Below, one piece after another: positions 1 to 10,800 of a DNA stretch of 64,000 bases. The notes under the pieces are model-generated. The model worked only from the letters and a program-made list of their open reading frames with translations, made no database searches and was not told where the DNA came from. The DNA lies in NCBI GenBank assembly GCA_949710005.1, contig OX453272.1, positions 41,866,457 through 41,930,456 of the forward strand, given 5' to 3'. The position numbers were made by a program, and so were the translations under genes. Source of the stretch: Ricordea florida. Its lineage: Eukaryota > Cnidaria > Anthozoa > Corallimorpharia > Ricordeidae. Position 1 is the first letter of the stretch. Each line of letters begins with the position of its first letter.

Positions 1-1018
1 TTAATTTAGGACCCCACAGGTGTGACAATTTGTATGTTTCGTTCTTCTTTAACTCCAAATCATAGAGGTATGTTGTAAAATGTGGTTTTAATTTGACCTC
101 AGTGTAATTATGTCCAGTATTGAAATCTCTTTCTACCCATAATTGTTTGAAAACAAAATAATCCCTCTCCTGTTATTGTATCATATGATTCTTAAAAACG
201 TTCTAGAACCAAGCCAAATTATTTTTTAAGTGAATGTTAGTAAGAGGTGCCCAGTTATTATTACCATTTTACTCTTTTGTAATAATGCTGTATTATTCTT
301 GTTTTTTAATTGATGGTAGCATATTTATTACTGGTATACATTCATGTTCGGTAAGGAGTCTGCTGCAGAAAAAAAAACTGTTTTACTTAATTCCAATGCA
401 TAAAATTTTCCCTTGTTATTTTAATACATAAAGGACGATCATCACTGATGAATTGTGCCATATAAAATGTATTGGAACCACTAATGAGGATTTATGTCTT
501 GTTTTCAGGGTTTAAAGGGTCTAATAATATACAGGAAAAAATTACTTAAATGTGATTGGCTAAGAGCAGTGCAGTTCAATTGTAACACTGGTGCAAAAAG
601 TGGAGCACCAGTGCAATTTATAAATCCTATTTTTTTCATGTATAATATTTGCACTCATGAATTTTTCAAAAAGCTCAAATTGCACTCACAACAGAGGCTA
701 GTGGAATTTGAGCTTTTTGAAAACCGCAAAAGTGCAAATCAACTACAGTTTGAATAACAAAACCATCTGATTACCATTGCAAATTCCAAAGTAAATATCA
801 TTGGACCATAATTATCAGTCATATTTATTAAGACCCAAAATTCAAGAAGCCAATTATTTCCAGAGGTGGATGTACATGTACACAATAAGTTATTGGTTAT
901 TAATATTTTAATGAGATTGTTGTTTAAGAATGCAAGATAACGCTTTACTTGTTCGTTTATTAGTTGTGCCGATTAGTGATACTGAGTAACCATGCACATA
1001 TTGGTCAGCAAAATAGTA
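1..1018. other. Non-coding AT-rich host sequence
   Basis: Only short open frames occur here, none with recognisable domains or low-redundancy composition. I see no convincing exon, RNA gene or repeat family. It is probably intronic or intergenic sequence upstream of the SH3 exon. Confidence 0.5.
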
Positions 1019-1961
1019 CCGTATTTATTCACTTATAAGACGCACCATTTTTTACGAGAAAATATACTAGTTCGATTAAAATTTGCTCAAAACTCGGGGT
1101 GCGTCTTATAACCGAGTATTTTCCCGCAACAAAATATAACTTTTCCAAATTTCCCCAAAATTAATGCTTTACTGAAATTAGTATGTAAATAAATTACAGC
1201 AAATGAATAAACAAAAGACAAATGTTGATCACTGACTTTATCTGATTTGTTGGTTCTAAAAAGAACCAGGGTGGCTCTGAAAAGAACCGTTTTGTTTTAA
1301 AGCTCGGCTGAGCTTAGCAACTTGTCGTCCTCGGCTTCGCTGTCGGTCTCGAACTCGCTGTCGATTGGCTCATCTGCGTCTTCTGTTTCTTCTTCCTCGT
1401 CGTCCCAAACCGCATCGTCTTCAGTTCTATCAAGAGCATTGTTGATGCCACAGGATTTGAACGATCTTGTTATCAAATCTACTGGGATCTCACTCCAAGC
1501 TCGATCGATCCACCGCAACACCACCTCTTTTCTGGGCGCTCACTTCTTTCCGGAAGGCGTGTAGGTCAGAACGTGCCATTAATCATCCAGGCTTCTTACT
1601 GCGCATGGATCTTTTCGAAGTGCTTGAAATAATTGACTTTACAACGAATTTAAAAACTACAACAAACAAGTTCGTAAATGTATTCAACAAAGCCAAGGTG
1701 ATTTGAGCGAAAAGCAAATGTGCTCCAAAGCCTGTGCTTGAAATGATTGACGTCAGAATTAGTAACTTAAGCATCGAAATTAGTAACTTATGGAAGCAAA
1801 TTTTGTAATTACAACGAACATGAACGAACAACGTAATTCTGGGTGCGTCTTATAACAGGGTATTTGGGTGAAATTTTCATTTTGCTTACTTGTCAAAATC
1901 GTCTTTGAAAGTTTTGGGTGTGTGTTATAACCGAGTGCGCCTTATAAGTGAATAAATACGG
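1019..1961. mobile_element. Pogo-like DNA transposon deletion derivative
   Basis: The ends form inverted repeats: the left end reads CCGTATTTATTCACTTATAA and the right end is its complement, followed inside by related GACGCACC/GTGCGCC sequence. Additional subterminal copies of GGGTGCGTCTTATAA lie near 1099 and 1840. Inside, the minus strand keeps a transposase C-terminal remnant. TA precedes the left end but not the right end, so the target duplication is imperfect. Family assignment rests on the transposase remnant. Confidence 0.7.
1297..1524 (-). pseudogene. Transposase C-terminal remnant (pogo/Tigger-like)
   Basis: The 75-residue minus-strand frame contains the pattern W-I-D-R-A-W near its start, then SFKSCGINNALDRTEDDAVW, followed by a long acidic tail rich in D and E. 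The 'SFK-CGI-NALDGTEDD-W' pattern is, from memory, typical of the C-terminus of DDE_1 (pogo/Tigger, CENP-B-related) transposases. The catalytic DDE domain is missing, so the element cannot move itself. Most of the serine-rich frame on the opposite strand is only its shadow. Confidence 0.6.
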
Positions 1962-2898
1962 AAAAAAAGAATGCACTCAAACAAGCAACAGAAGCAGTGC
2001 CCCCAGCCTTGAAAACAGACAGCACAGTAGAGTTACAGTAGAGTTACATAGTATCTGTACACTGTAAGTGACCAAGTCAGTTTGGAAGCTAAATTCAGTA
2101 ATTAAAACGGTTGCTGAGGTCTATAGACTACAAACATTTTTGCATTTTAAAAGGTTATCATGTTACAACTAGTAACAGCTCTTACGAAAGCTGCCCCCAC
2201 TTTTTTATATTATGGAGTGTATAATATCAGTCTGAAGCAAAACTTTGTACAGGGAATGACCATTTATGTTACCTGACAGGCTTGGTTATTTTGAATAAAT
2301 CTGGAAAATGCAACCTCTGGACCTCTGGAACTCTGAAAATATGCCAGTATCACAGCCCATGAATCACTAAACCAGTTCTTTGTCCTTTTCTCAAATCACT
2401 GAATATACTTTTGGATTGTGGTGTGAGTCATTCAAGCCAAGTTAGGTTTGATTTGTGTCTGACAAATCCAAGTGTGATTGTGTCTTTCAGTCAAAGACAT
2501 CGATGAGCATTGCAAGTTTTCTCAAAGACCTCGATGAGCAATTCGAGTTTCCACAATTTTGACTCCAGATCGAATGGACTTTGATGCATTTTTTCAGCAA
2601 ATAAACTGACATTTATCTTGAAAGCTATACACACTTTAATACCTTTGGACTTCGGAACCTTGTGGCAAAGAGTCCGCTTCCAAAAGCCTTTAAGTGTTTA
2701 TTTGACCCCCAGTGAACTTTCAGCAATCGTTTGCATGCTTTTCAGCAATCCTCTGCGAGCCGTGTTCTCAAAAATCGAGATTTTGCCTGCTTCACCGATA
2801 TTTTCCTCTCTATACGCGGGGGGCTTCTTGGGTGCCTTCTCAGGTTTTGGCTGGTTGGGTCAAAACCCTGTGGGGGCAACAAAGCTTATTTAGTGCCT
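1962..2898. other. Non-coding host sequence
   Basis: Overlapping short frames around 2618-3023 have no domain signature and alternate between frames. A short direct duplication of a TCAAAGAC.TCGATGAGCA unit occurs around 2490-2540. I see no gene. Confidence 0.4.
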
Positions 2899-3268
2899 AT
2901 ATTGTCTTCCACGTTTTTGTGGTTCTGGTATGTATATTTAGAGTAGATAGCTTTTCAAAAAAGTTTTTTTCGAATTCCACTGTGTTTTTTTCCCAGAAAT
3001 CGTCGTTCACAATTCCTGCTTGAGCCACACCCATCAAACTTGGCCGAGCTAGTAAGGGACATGGGTCTATTCCTGACTTGACATCACAAACTGATTTGCA
3101 TTCCATTAAGTCTTTATAGACATGCATGCAAAGCAGTTTGTGATGTCAAGTCAGGAATACAACCATGCCCCTTACTAGCTCGGTCAAGTTTGATGGGTGT
3201 GGCTCAAGCAGGAACTTTAAACAGCTATCTACTCTTAATGCCAAAACCACAAAAACATGGAAGACAAT
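2899..3268. repeat. Long inverted repeat (foldback element)
   Basis: The stretch from about 2899 to 3095 returns in inverted orientation from about 3137 to 3268. Matching pieces include CCTGCTTGAGCCACACCCAT on the left and its complement on the right, the CTAGTAAGGG segment and the TTGACATCACAAACTG segment. About 60 bases around 2951-3011 are present only in the left arm, which points to a later insertion or deletion. No coding capacity is visible, so it is a MITE or foldback element of unknown family. Confidence 0.75.
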
Positions 3269-3565
3269 GCAGGCACTTGAAAATGAAAATTTGAATGCAC
3301 CTGTTAGGGAAAAGCACTAAACTACATATTAACAGTTCCCCAAAATCAGTTGACCCTATGGCCTGAAGTTGACCAGCATAAGCAGTCACAATTTTGCAGT
3401 CTCTAGCTAAGTGACTAATGCCTGACACAAACAAATTATTATATCATTGGCCATGATTATCCTTTTCCTTATCTCAATAGCATATTAAATATCGCAGACG
3501 TAAATATGAAACATATATGTCCTAAAACAAAGTTAATACTAACAGAGTCTTGCATTTCTTGTTAG
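3269..3565. other. Intronic sequence before SH3 exon
   Basis: No coding signature is visible. The stretch ends in a pyrimidine-poor but usable acceptor (TTGTTAG, or TTAGCAG) just before the SH3 exon. Confidence 0.4.
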
Positions 3566-3784
3566 CAGTGGCTGGAAAGAAAGGCAAAGTTACATTTTGC
3601 TATGAGAAAGAAAATGATGATGAGCTTACTCTAGAAGTGGATGACATTGTTGATATACTTGGGGAAGATGAAGAAGGGTGGTGGAAAGGCAGGCTGTGGA
3701 ACAGAATTGGCGTCTTTCCCTCTAACTTTGTTGAAATTATTGAAGACACAGCACACCTTGAGCCAATGCTGGAAGAAAAGCCAG
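3566..3784 (+). CDS. SH3-domain exon of a host kinase gene
   Basis: This exon encodes one SH3 domain. The ALYDY-equivalent strand is VTFCYEKENDDELTL, followed by the acidic RT-loop, then EEGWWKGRL (paired tryptophans of the ligand groove) and the GVFPSNFVEII end. The acceptor is TTAG at 3562-3565 (or CAG three bases on). The donor is GT at 3785 after CCAG. Both boundaries are phase 1, so this is a symmetric, shufflable domain exon. Joining the donor to the acceptor at 17137 keeps frame and gives ...EEKP-G-APQTSKREP. The SH3 sequence resembles those of CIN85/CD2AP-type adaptors, but SH3 identity is weak evidence of orthology. Upstream exons were not found within the window. Confidence 0.85.
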
Positions 3785-3960
3785 GTACAACTATTTAGTA
3801 TAATTATAGGGTAAAGCCAGGTATAATTATTTAATATATAATTATAGGGTAAAGCCAGGTATAATTATTTAGTATAATTATAGGGTAAAGCCAGGTATAA
3901 TTATTTAGTTTAATTATAGGGTAAAACCAGGCATAATTATGTAGTATAACTAGGGTATCT
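3785..3960. repeat. AT-rich minisatellite in the intron, left block
   Basis: About five copies of a roughly 35-bp unit built on TATAATTATAGGGTAAAGCC and AGGTATAATTATTTAG follow directly after the splice donor. The same unit reappears at about 4625-4688, 16104-16145 and 16957-17075, so the array was split by later insertions. Confidence 0.85.
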
Positions 3961-4686
3961 CTAAGATAGTGATGCTGCAGCACATTCTATTGATACTGAC
4001 ATAGTTTAGGCAGTTCTCCATCTACCTGCGCGTCCCAAGACTTGTTAAAGCACCTTTAATTCTCAAAATCGTCACAAATTTTGGCGTTACGAAAAGTGGC
4101 GAGGTGTGACTATGTTTGGATATGAAACGATACATATTAGCCTCCCCTTTACCAGATTGGGACAATCGAAATATGTGGAAATTGTAGGAGCAAAAAGCTG
4201 ACTTATAAATTCTGAACTGATACGCATTTTATGTTGACTGGAAATGTCTTTAGAATGTTGTTGATCTCTTCATTTAAGAATTCGACCAAGGAGGTGAGAC
4301 TGCTACGAAATGACACACTAAGTTTTAGATTAAGATGTCACAATTAATCGTCCAGATTTACAAACTCTCACTAAAATCCATGCGAAAAAGGACGCCGTGG
4401 TGCGGGTGCAACGGTATGACATCCTCATGCGTTTCTGGTGCAATGCATTCTTGTAAAAAGTGCTGCCAAGAGCTCTGGTAAAAACTGTGGTGAAATGCAA
4501 GGCATTCTGGTAAAAAGTGTGGTTAAATGCAATGCATTCTGGTAAAAAGTGATGATTTCGAGAATTCGTCCTACCTTATGTGTCTCTCTTTAAATCCTGA
4601 TTATGTTGCTGCTCACTCCGCAGCAATTATATGGTAAAGCCAGATATAATTATTCAGTATAATTGTAAGGTAAAGCCAGGTATAAT
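3961..4686. other. Intron sequence between minisatellite blocks
   Basis: No gene is seen. Short direct repeats of GGTAAAAAGTG.G and ATGCATTCTGGTAAAAAGTG occur around 4440-4550. The minisatellite unit resumes near 4625 and runs to the Helentron boundary. Confidence 0.5.
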
Positions 4687-4688
4687 TA

Positions 4689-4718
4689 CTCGGGCTTGCT
4701 TACAAAGCAAAGCCCGAG
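4689..4718 (+). promoter_or_regulatory. Helentron 5' terminal hairpin
   Basis: CTCGGGCTTGCTT is followed after three bases by AAGCAAAGCCCGAG, forming a stem with a single bulge. The derivative at 40520 has the same hairpin with different loop bases, so the structure is conserved and not just the sequence. It is likely the Rep recognition end. Confidence 0.7.
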
Positions 4719-4826
4719 TCTAAAAATGCTAGCGGTTTGGTCGCCAAATGGGGGGTCATGGTCCCAGGCGTTCCTCGTGGAGAGCGTGGAAACTAGGGAT
4801 GACTAATCGTGCATGCGGCATGCGGC

Positions 4827-7800
4827 ATGCGACTATGCGACGTGTTTGGTCTTCGGGAGTCGAGTTTGGTATGCAATGCAGGGCTTTCTGAGGAAGATTT
4901 TCGAAAGAATCATGAATTTACGCTCATATCTCATACAGATCCACACACCATTCGTGGTAGGCCCACACCAAAAGAAGTTGAGCGTTTTCGGAATGGGTCG
5001 ATCCACGAATTCTATAGCCTGAAAGCTAGCCAAATTAGCAAAGTTCATACAAGATCTTATGAGATAACAAATGAGCCATATATGAATTCAACCTATGAGA
5101 ACACTGACAAAACTATGACTGCTGACTTAAAAACAAACAATGACTCTAAAATGAACACCTCAGATGTTGGGAAAATCAATAATCTTCATGACAAGAACTT
5201 GAAAGATCAGGCTAACAGCAACGACAAGCAAATCGCCATATTGGATAAAGACGAGAGTCAACGAAGGAGCTTGAATCGTAAATATCGAAGCTTAACTTGT
5301 ATGTTCAATATCCTGATTCTTTTGCTAACTTTTATTTTGTTCAACAGTTGTAGAGTACGATTTGATATTGCTTACTTAATCACTATTATTATTGTACACG
5401 CGATCGCGAATATTGGTTTACACTACGTGTGCATGATTACAAATATTCTTGCTGACTGTAATATATTAGAAAACGTTATGAATTTTACAAATGTACATGA
5501 ACAAAATGATGTTATAGTTTCAATAAAAGTACAGGAATTCAGATCTCGTTATGCAAAGTATGTATATTATAATTGTACTCGTGTTGTATGTGAATGCCAT
5601 GGCTATAAACGTGATCGTGCACCAAGCCGAGCACCGGTGAATATGTTAAAACGTCTCTCTCATAAAAGCAGAAAGCTACGGAGATATGTACGGAGTCGTT
5701 TAATTAAAAATATACCAAAGTCATCGAAAGTTTATAGTCTTATTAAAAATATTGGAAAACCAAAGAAAAGTAGACACAAAGTAGCTGTCAGGTTTGTACA
5801 AAAAATGAGATGGAAGACAGTTTTTAGAAAAAGAAAAGTCGACCTCAAAACGAGATATCGTTCCAGTTCAAGTGCGGATAAACATGGAAAGAAATATCTA
5901 AAATACCGAAGGTTCTTTTCCTGTAATTTCCTGTATAGTGAGTACAAGACTGTAACTCATAAGGACAATTGTACAACACACAAGCTTTTTAATGACATAG
6001 AGAAAAACCCTGGTCCTGTTACGCACTATGTTGAACCTAATAACACAATAAAAGCACCATATAGTCAAGGAGATGATGTTGTATTTGGACAAAATGCAGG
6101 ACAACAGTGTGTTGCAATGAGCTTATGTGCTTTAATATACCACAGCGTGAAAGGAATAAACAACTCTGATGACTTAATACAAATCATGTATATTGGGGAT
6201 CAACTCTATAGCAGTTTATCACAACTGGCAAGACAATCATTTTTACTGCTAACAGAATTACCAACAATGCTTACAGTATTAGAGGAAAACTACCAGCTAG
6301 AATACACTGAAAGCTACACAGGTAATGTACATGGTGAACCTAGCATTGAGGGATATCAATACTGTACGAGCCTGCAGAGAGCTTTTGATTCATTGATATC
6401 ACAACAATATAGGTCATTTATTTTAACAGTTGGCTGTATTGCTATCGGTATTACATATTGTGCTGATGATGGCCATTTTAAAGTGTTTGACTCTCATGCT
6501 CGAGATATTTATGGTAAAAGTCATCCTCAAGGATCATGTGTATTATTGGATATATCATCTATACACAACTTAGTGCAATATTTTCAAAGCTTGTATGGAG
6601 GAACTGATGTGTATGAATTAAAAGGTCTAAAAATTAGAAAATACCAATATGAAATGGCAATTGACACCAATGTAAAAGATGCCTTAAATACATCAGATCA
6701 ACATATCTGTTTCAAAAAACACTGTTTTGCAATAGCTCTTTATTCTATATGTTACTCAATTATTTCACCTTGCAGTTACTGGAACTCAAACACTTTAGGT
6801 GCAATCATTCAAAATGGATCTCAGCTTAACAAGACAATGGGTAGTGAACATCATTTAACGTCTCTCAAAATACCTGAAACTGTTACTATTTTCAGCACTA
6901 ATATAAATGTGACCCTTAAAGAAGTATATCAGGGACAACTGTCTGATTTAACTGAAAGCAGGATATCTTTGGAGACCTTGATTTTAAGGAACCAGAGTGG
7001 GAAAACAGGATTTTTAATGTGGATTTCAAGTCACTGTATAGCTTGTATTTATCAACAAAATACTAAAGTAAAGCAATTGTTTTCTCTTGTCACATACGAA
7101 GACGGAGATGCACCTGTAATGAAACATATAAAACACATCAGTGGTGTGAATAAACTCGTGGAGGCAATTAAAAATAGTATTCAAAATGAACAGCAACAGG
7201 AGTCTATATATTATGATATACAATTTATTTGCTGTTTTTGCGATATCACTGAAAATGAAAGGAAAAGTATCATGAGAAAGCACAGAAAAAAACATATGTA
7301 TGACAGCATGGAACCTGTTGAGAAAAAAAGGTTTGTAGAAGAAATTTTTAAGAAAAAAAAGGATTCAAAAATGAATGTTACCAAAAATGAAGAATCTTGT
7401 ATTAAACAGTTTAAGATGAAAATAAGAGAAGGCCCTTATTTCATATGTACTGTCTGTAATCGAATGCTTTATAAAAAGTCTGTGATAAGATGCATACACA
7501 ACAAGTACCCTTGCCAAAAATATTTCAATACCCAACAATCATTTGATGGTAAAGAATATATATGCAGCACTTGTCATTCAAAAGTCATAAAAGGACAATT
7601 TCCATGTCAGGCTGTAGTGAACAATATGTATGTTGATGAAATACCCATGCACCTAGCTTCATTAGAAAAATTAGAACAAATATTAATAGCTCAGCGAATA
7701 GTATTTGAAAAGATTGTCATCATGCCTAAAGGACAACAGAGAAAAATTAAAGGTGCAATATGTAATGTACCTGTAGAATGTGATCAAACATGTAATATAC

Positions 7801-10800
7801 TCCCTCGTCCACCTGAGAGATCTGGTATAATAATGCTAAAGCTTAAAAGAAAGTTGCAATTTAGAGGACATGTATACTTTCAAGCAGTTCGACCACAGTT
7901 AATGCAACAAGTTCTTAACTGGCTCAAAGTACATAATCCATTGTACAAAGATATAGTAATTAATATTAACAATATTGATAGCACCCTCCTTGATTTACAA
8001 GATGATACAGACTGTGACTATGCAGAGCATCAAGCTACATCAGAGAAAGTAACAGAAGTTAGTGATCCTGCATTAGAATGTGATGCAACACAAGATGATA
8101 AATCAAATAGTGACGATGAAGAAAATGATGACCCCTTAAATGAATACAGATCCCCAGTACATCAGACATGCTTACAGTCAACTATACCAAATTATCCTGT
8201 TACTGAAGATGACAGTGAGCAATCAACAGGAAATGAAGTTTATAGCATAGCTCCTGGAGAAAACAAACATCCTGTGTCATTTATGCTTGATAAACAATGT
8301 GAAGAGCTAGCATTTCCAGTATTGTTTCCTAAAGGCAGATATGGTTATGCAGCAGAGCGACAAGTTACAATTTCACCAGTGAAATATTTTAATGCTAGAC
8401 TTTTGCATTATAGTGGAAGGTTTGCAACAAACCCAGAATACTTGTTTTTTGCACAATTCATAATTGAACAGAAGAAAGTATCAAACAGTATAAATATTGC
8501 CCTAAAGAAGGTCCATGGTCAATCTGTCACTGCTTCTCAATTAAAAGCTAATCCTCAGAGTTTAGTTAACCTCATTTGCCAAGAGCAGGCATATTTATTT
8601 CTGAGGCAAATTCCAGGAACACCACCATACTGGCAAAAATTCATGTATGAAGTGATTGCAATGGTCAAACAACTTGGCATTCCAACATGGTTTATGACAT
8701 TATCTTGCGCAGATCTAAGATGGCCAGAACTATTTCAAATGTTAGCAAAAATACAAGGCAACAATCTGACTAATGATGAAGTTGATGCACTGTCTTATAA
8801 TGAAAGATGTCAAATGCTTAACCTCAATCCTGTTGTAGTTGCAAAACACTTTCAGTATAGAGTTGAAACATTTTTTACTGAAGTGTTACTGACAAATGCT
8901 AAACCAGTTGGTAAAATAGTGTATTATGCTCTTCGTATTGAATTTCAGATGCGAGGGAGCCCCCACCTACATGCCCTTATATGGTGTGATGACTGCCCTA
9001 AGCTAACCCATGACAACAAGGAAGAATACATAGACTATGTAGATAAACATGTACAGGCTTACCTGCCAAGTAAAGAAGAAGATGCTGAATTACATGACTT
9101 AGTCAAAATGTATCAGAAGCATAGCCATTCTAAAACATGTAGAAAATACAAAAACATTCAATGTCGATTTAACTTTGGTCAATTTTTTACAAATTCTACT
9201 ATAGTAGCAGAACCTCTTCCCGAAGATTTGGATGAAAACAATAAAACCATTATTTTGGAAAAAAGAAAGGAAGTCCTTTCCTTAGTAAAACAGAAAATAG
9301 ATGATGTATTAAATCCAAGTAAGTCTAGCTATGATGCTTCTCTAACTGAACAAGATATTTTCAACTCTGTTAACATAACAGAAGAACAGTATTACTCAGC
9401 ACTAGCTGTTTCCCCAGACTCTAACTATGAATTACATTTAAGAAGACCTATTGACAGCTGTTTTATAAACAACTACTTCATAGCTGGTATAAAGGGATTT
9501 GAAGCCAATGTAGACTTACAGCCTGTGTTTGACCATTACAAGTGCATAACGTATATCTGTTCATATTTCACAAAGGATGAAACTGAATGTTCCCAAGCAA
9601 TAATGAATGCAGCCAAAGAAGCTAAAACAACGAACATGAACATAAGGGATGGCTTGAGAAAAATAGGTGCTGCATTTCTTTCAACAAGAGAGGTTAGCTC
9701 ACAAGAATCTGTATACAGATGCATGCCTGAACTATGGTTAAGAAAGATTTTCCCTGCAACAGTATTTGTTAGCACTAACTTAGCAGATAAACGAGTACGG
9801 GTTACAAAAACAAAACAAGAACTTGATGATCTAGATGATGAGAGTACAGATATATTCAAATCCAACATCATTGAGCGTTACACTATTCGACCAGCCTCTA
9901 TTCCTGCTGTAGATAATCTTTGTCTTGCACAGTTTGCAGCCTATTACTACAAGGACTATAGAAAAGAACACAGTGAAACTATTGACGCACAACCAGAAGT
10001 ACTTACAGAAAACTTCATTGAGATACAACATAGTTACAATGATTCATCATTGCCTAAAAAAATAAAATTGATGACCACTAATGAAACTATGAAATGCAGA
10101 AAAGTTAAAGCTGTTATCAGATACCATAGACCAAATAAAAGAAAAGAACCCGAACTTTTTTTTCATCATCTACTTATGTTGTATTACCCTTGGAGGCATG
10201 AATCTAATCTCCTTGGAAATGATCACACATATGCATCAAAATTCTATGAATCAGGAGTACAAGACATTGTAGAACATAACAGATCAATTTTTGAACCTGA
10301 TTCAGAAGCAGTAACAGAAGCACTAGAATGGCTAAGAAACAATGATGGTAAACTCATACATTCATATGATCCTATCAATGATCAAGAGAATGCTGAATTA
10401 CAACTAGATGTACAAGATGAATCATTACCAGATGAGATATTTAATGAACAAGTACCCTCACATCTTGCTGGAAATTCTCAAGCTACTCAAAATCATAGTC
10501 CATTAATAAGTATGCACGATCAGCCAACAGAAATATCTGATGACCAATTACGGGAATCAGTTAGATCATTAAATAACATGCAACGCAAAGCATATGACAA
10601 GGTTCTTACATGGAGTAGAAATAAAATGAAGAACCTCAACAGCCTAATGTCGGAAAATGTTGAGCCAATTTATCTATTCATAACTGGTGGTGCTGGTGCT
10701 GGAAAAAGCCATTTGATTAAAACAATCTATCACACTGTGGTAAAAACCTTTAGATATGCTCCAATGAGCCCTGAGAAACCTACAGTCTTACTAGCCGCAC

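Noticed and set aside
1322..1564. Serine-rich plus-strand protein.
   Set aside because: It is the complement of the acidic tail of the transposase remnant.
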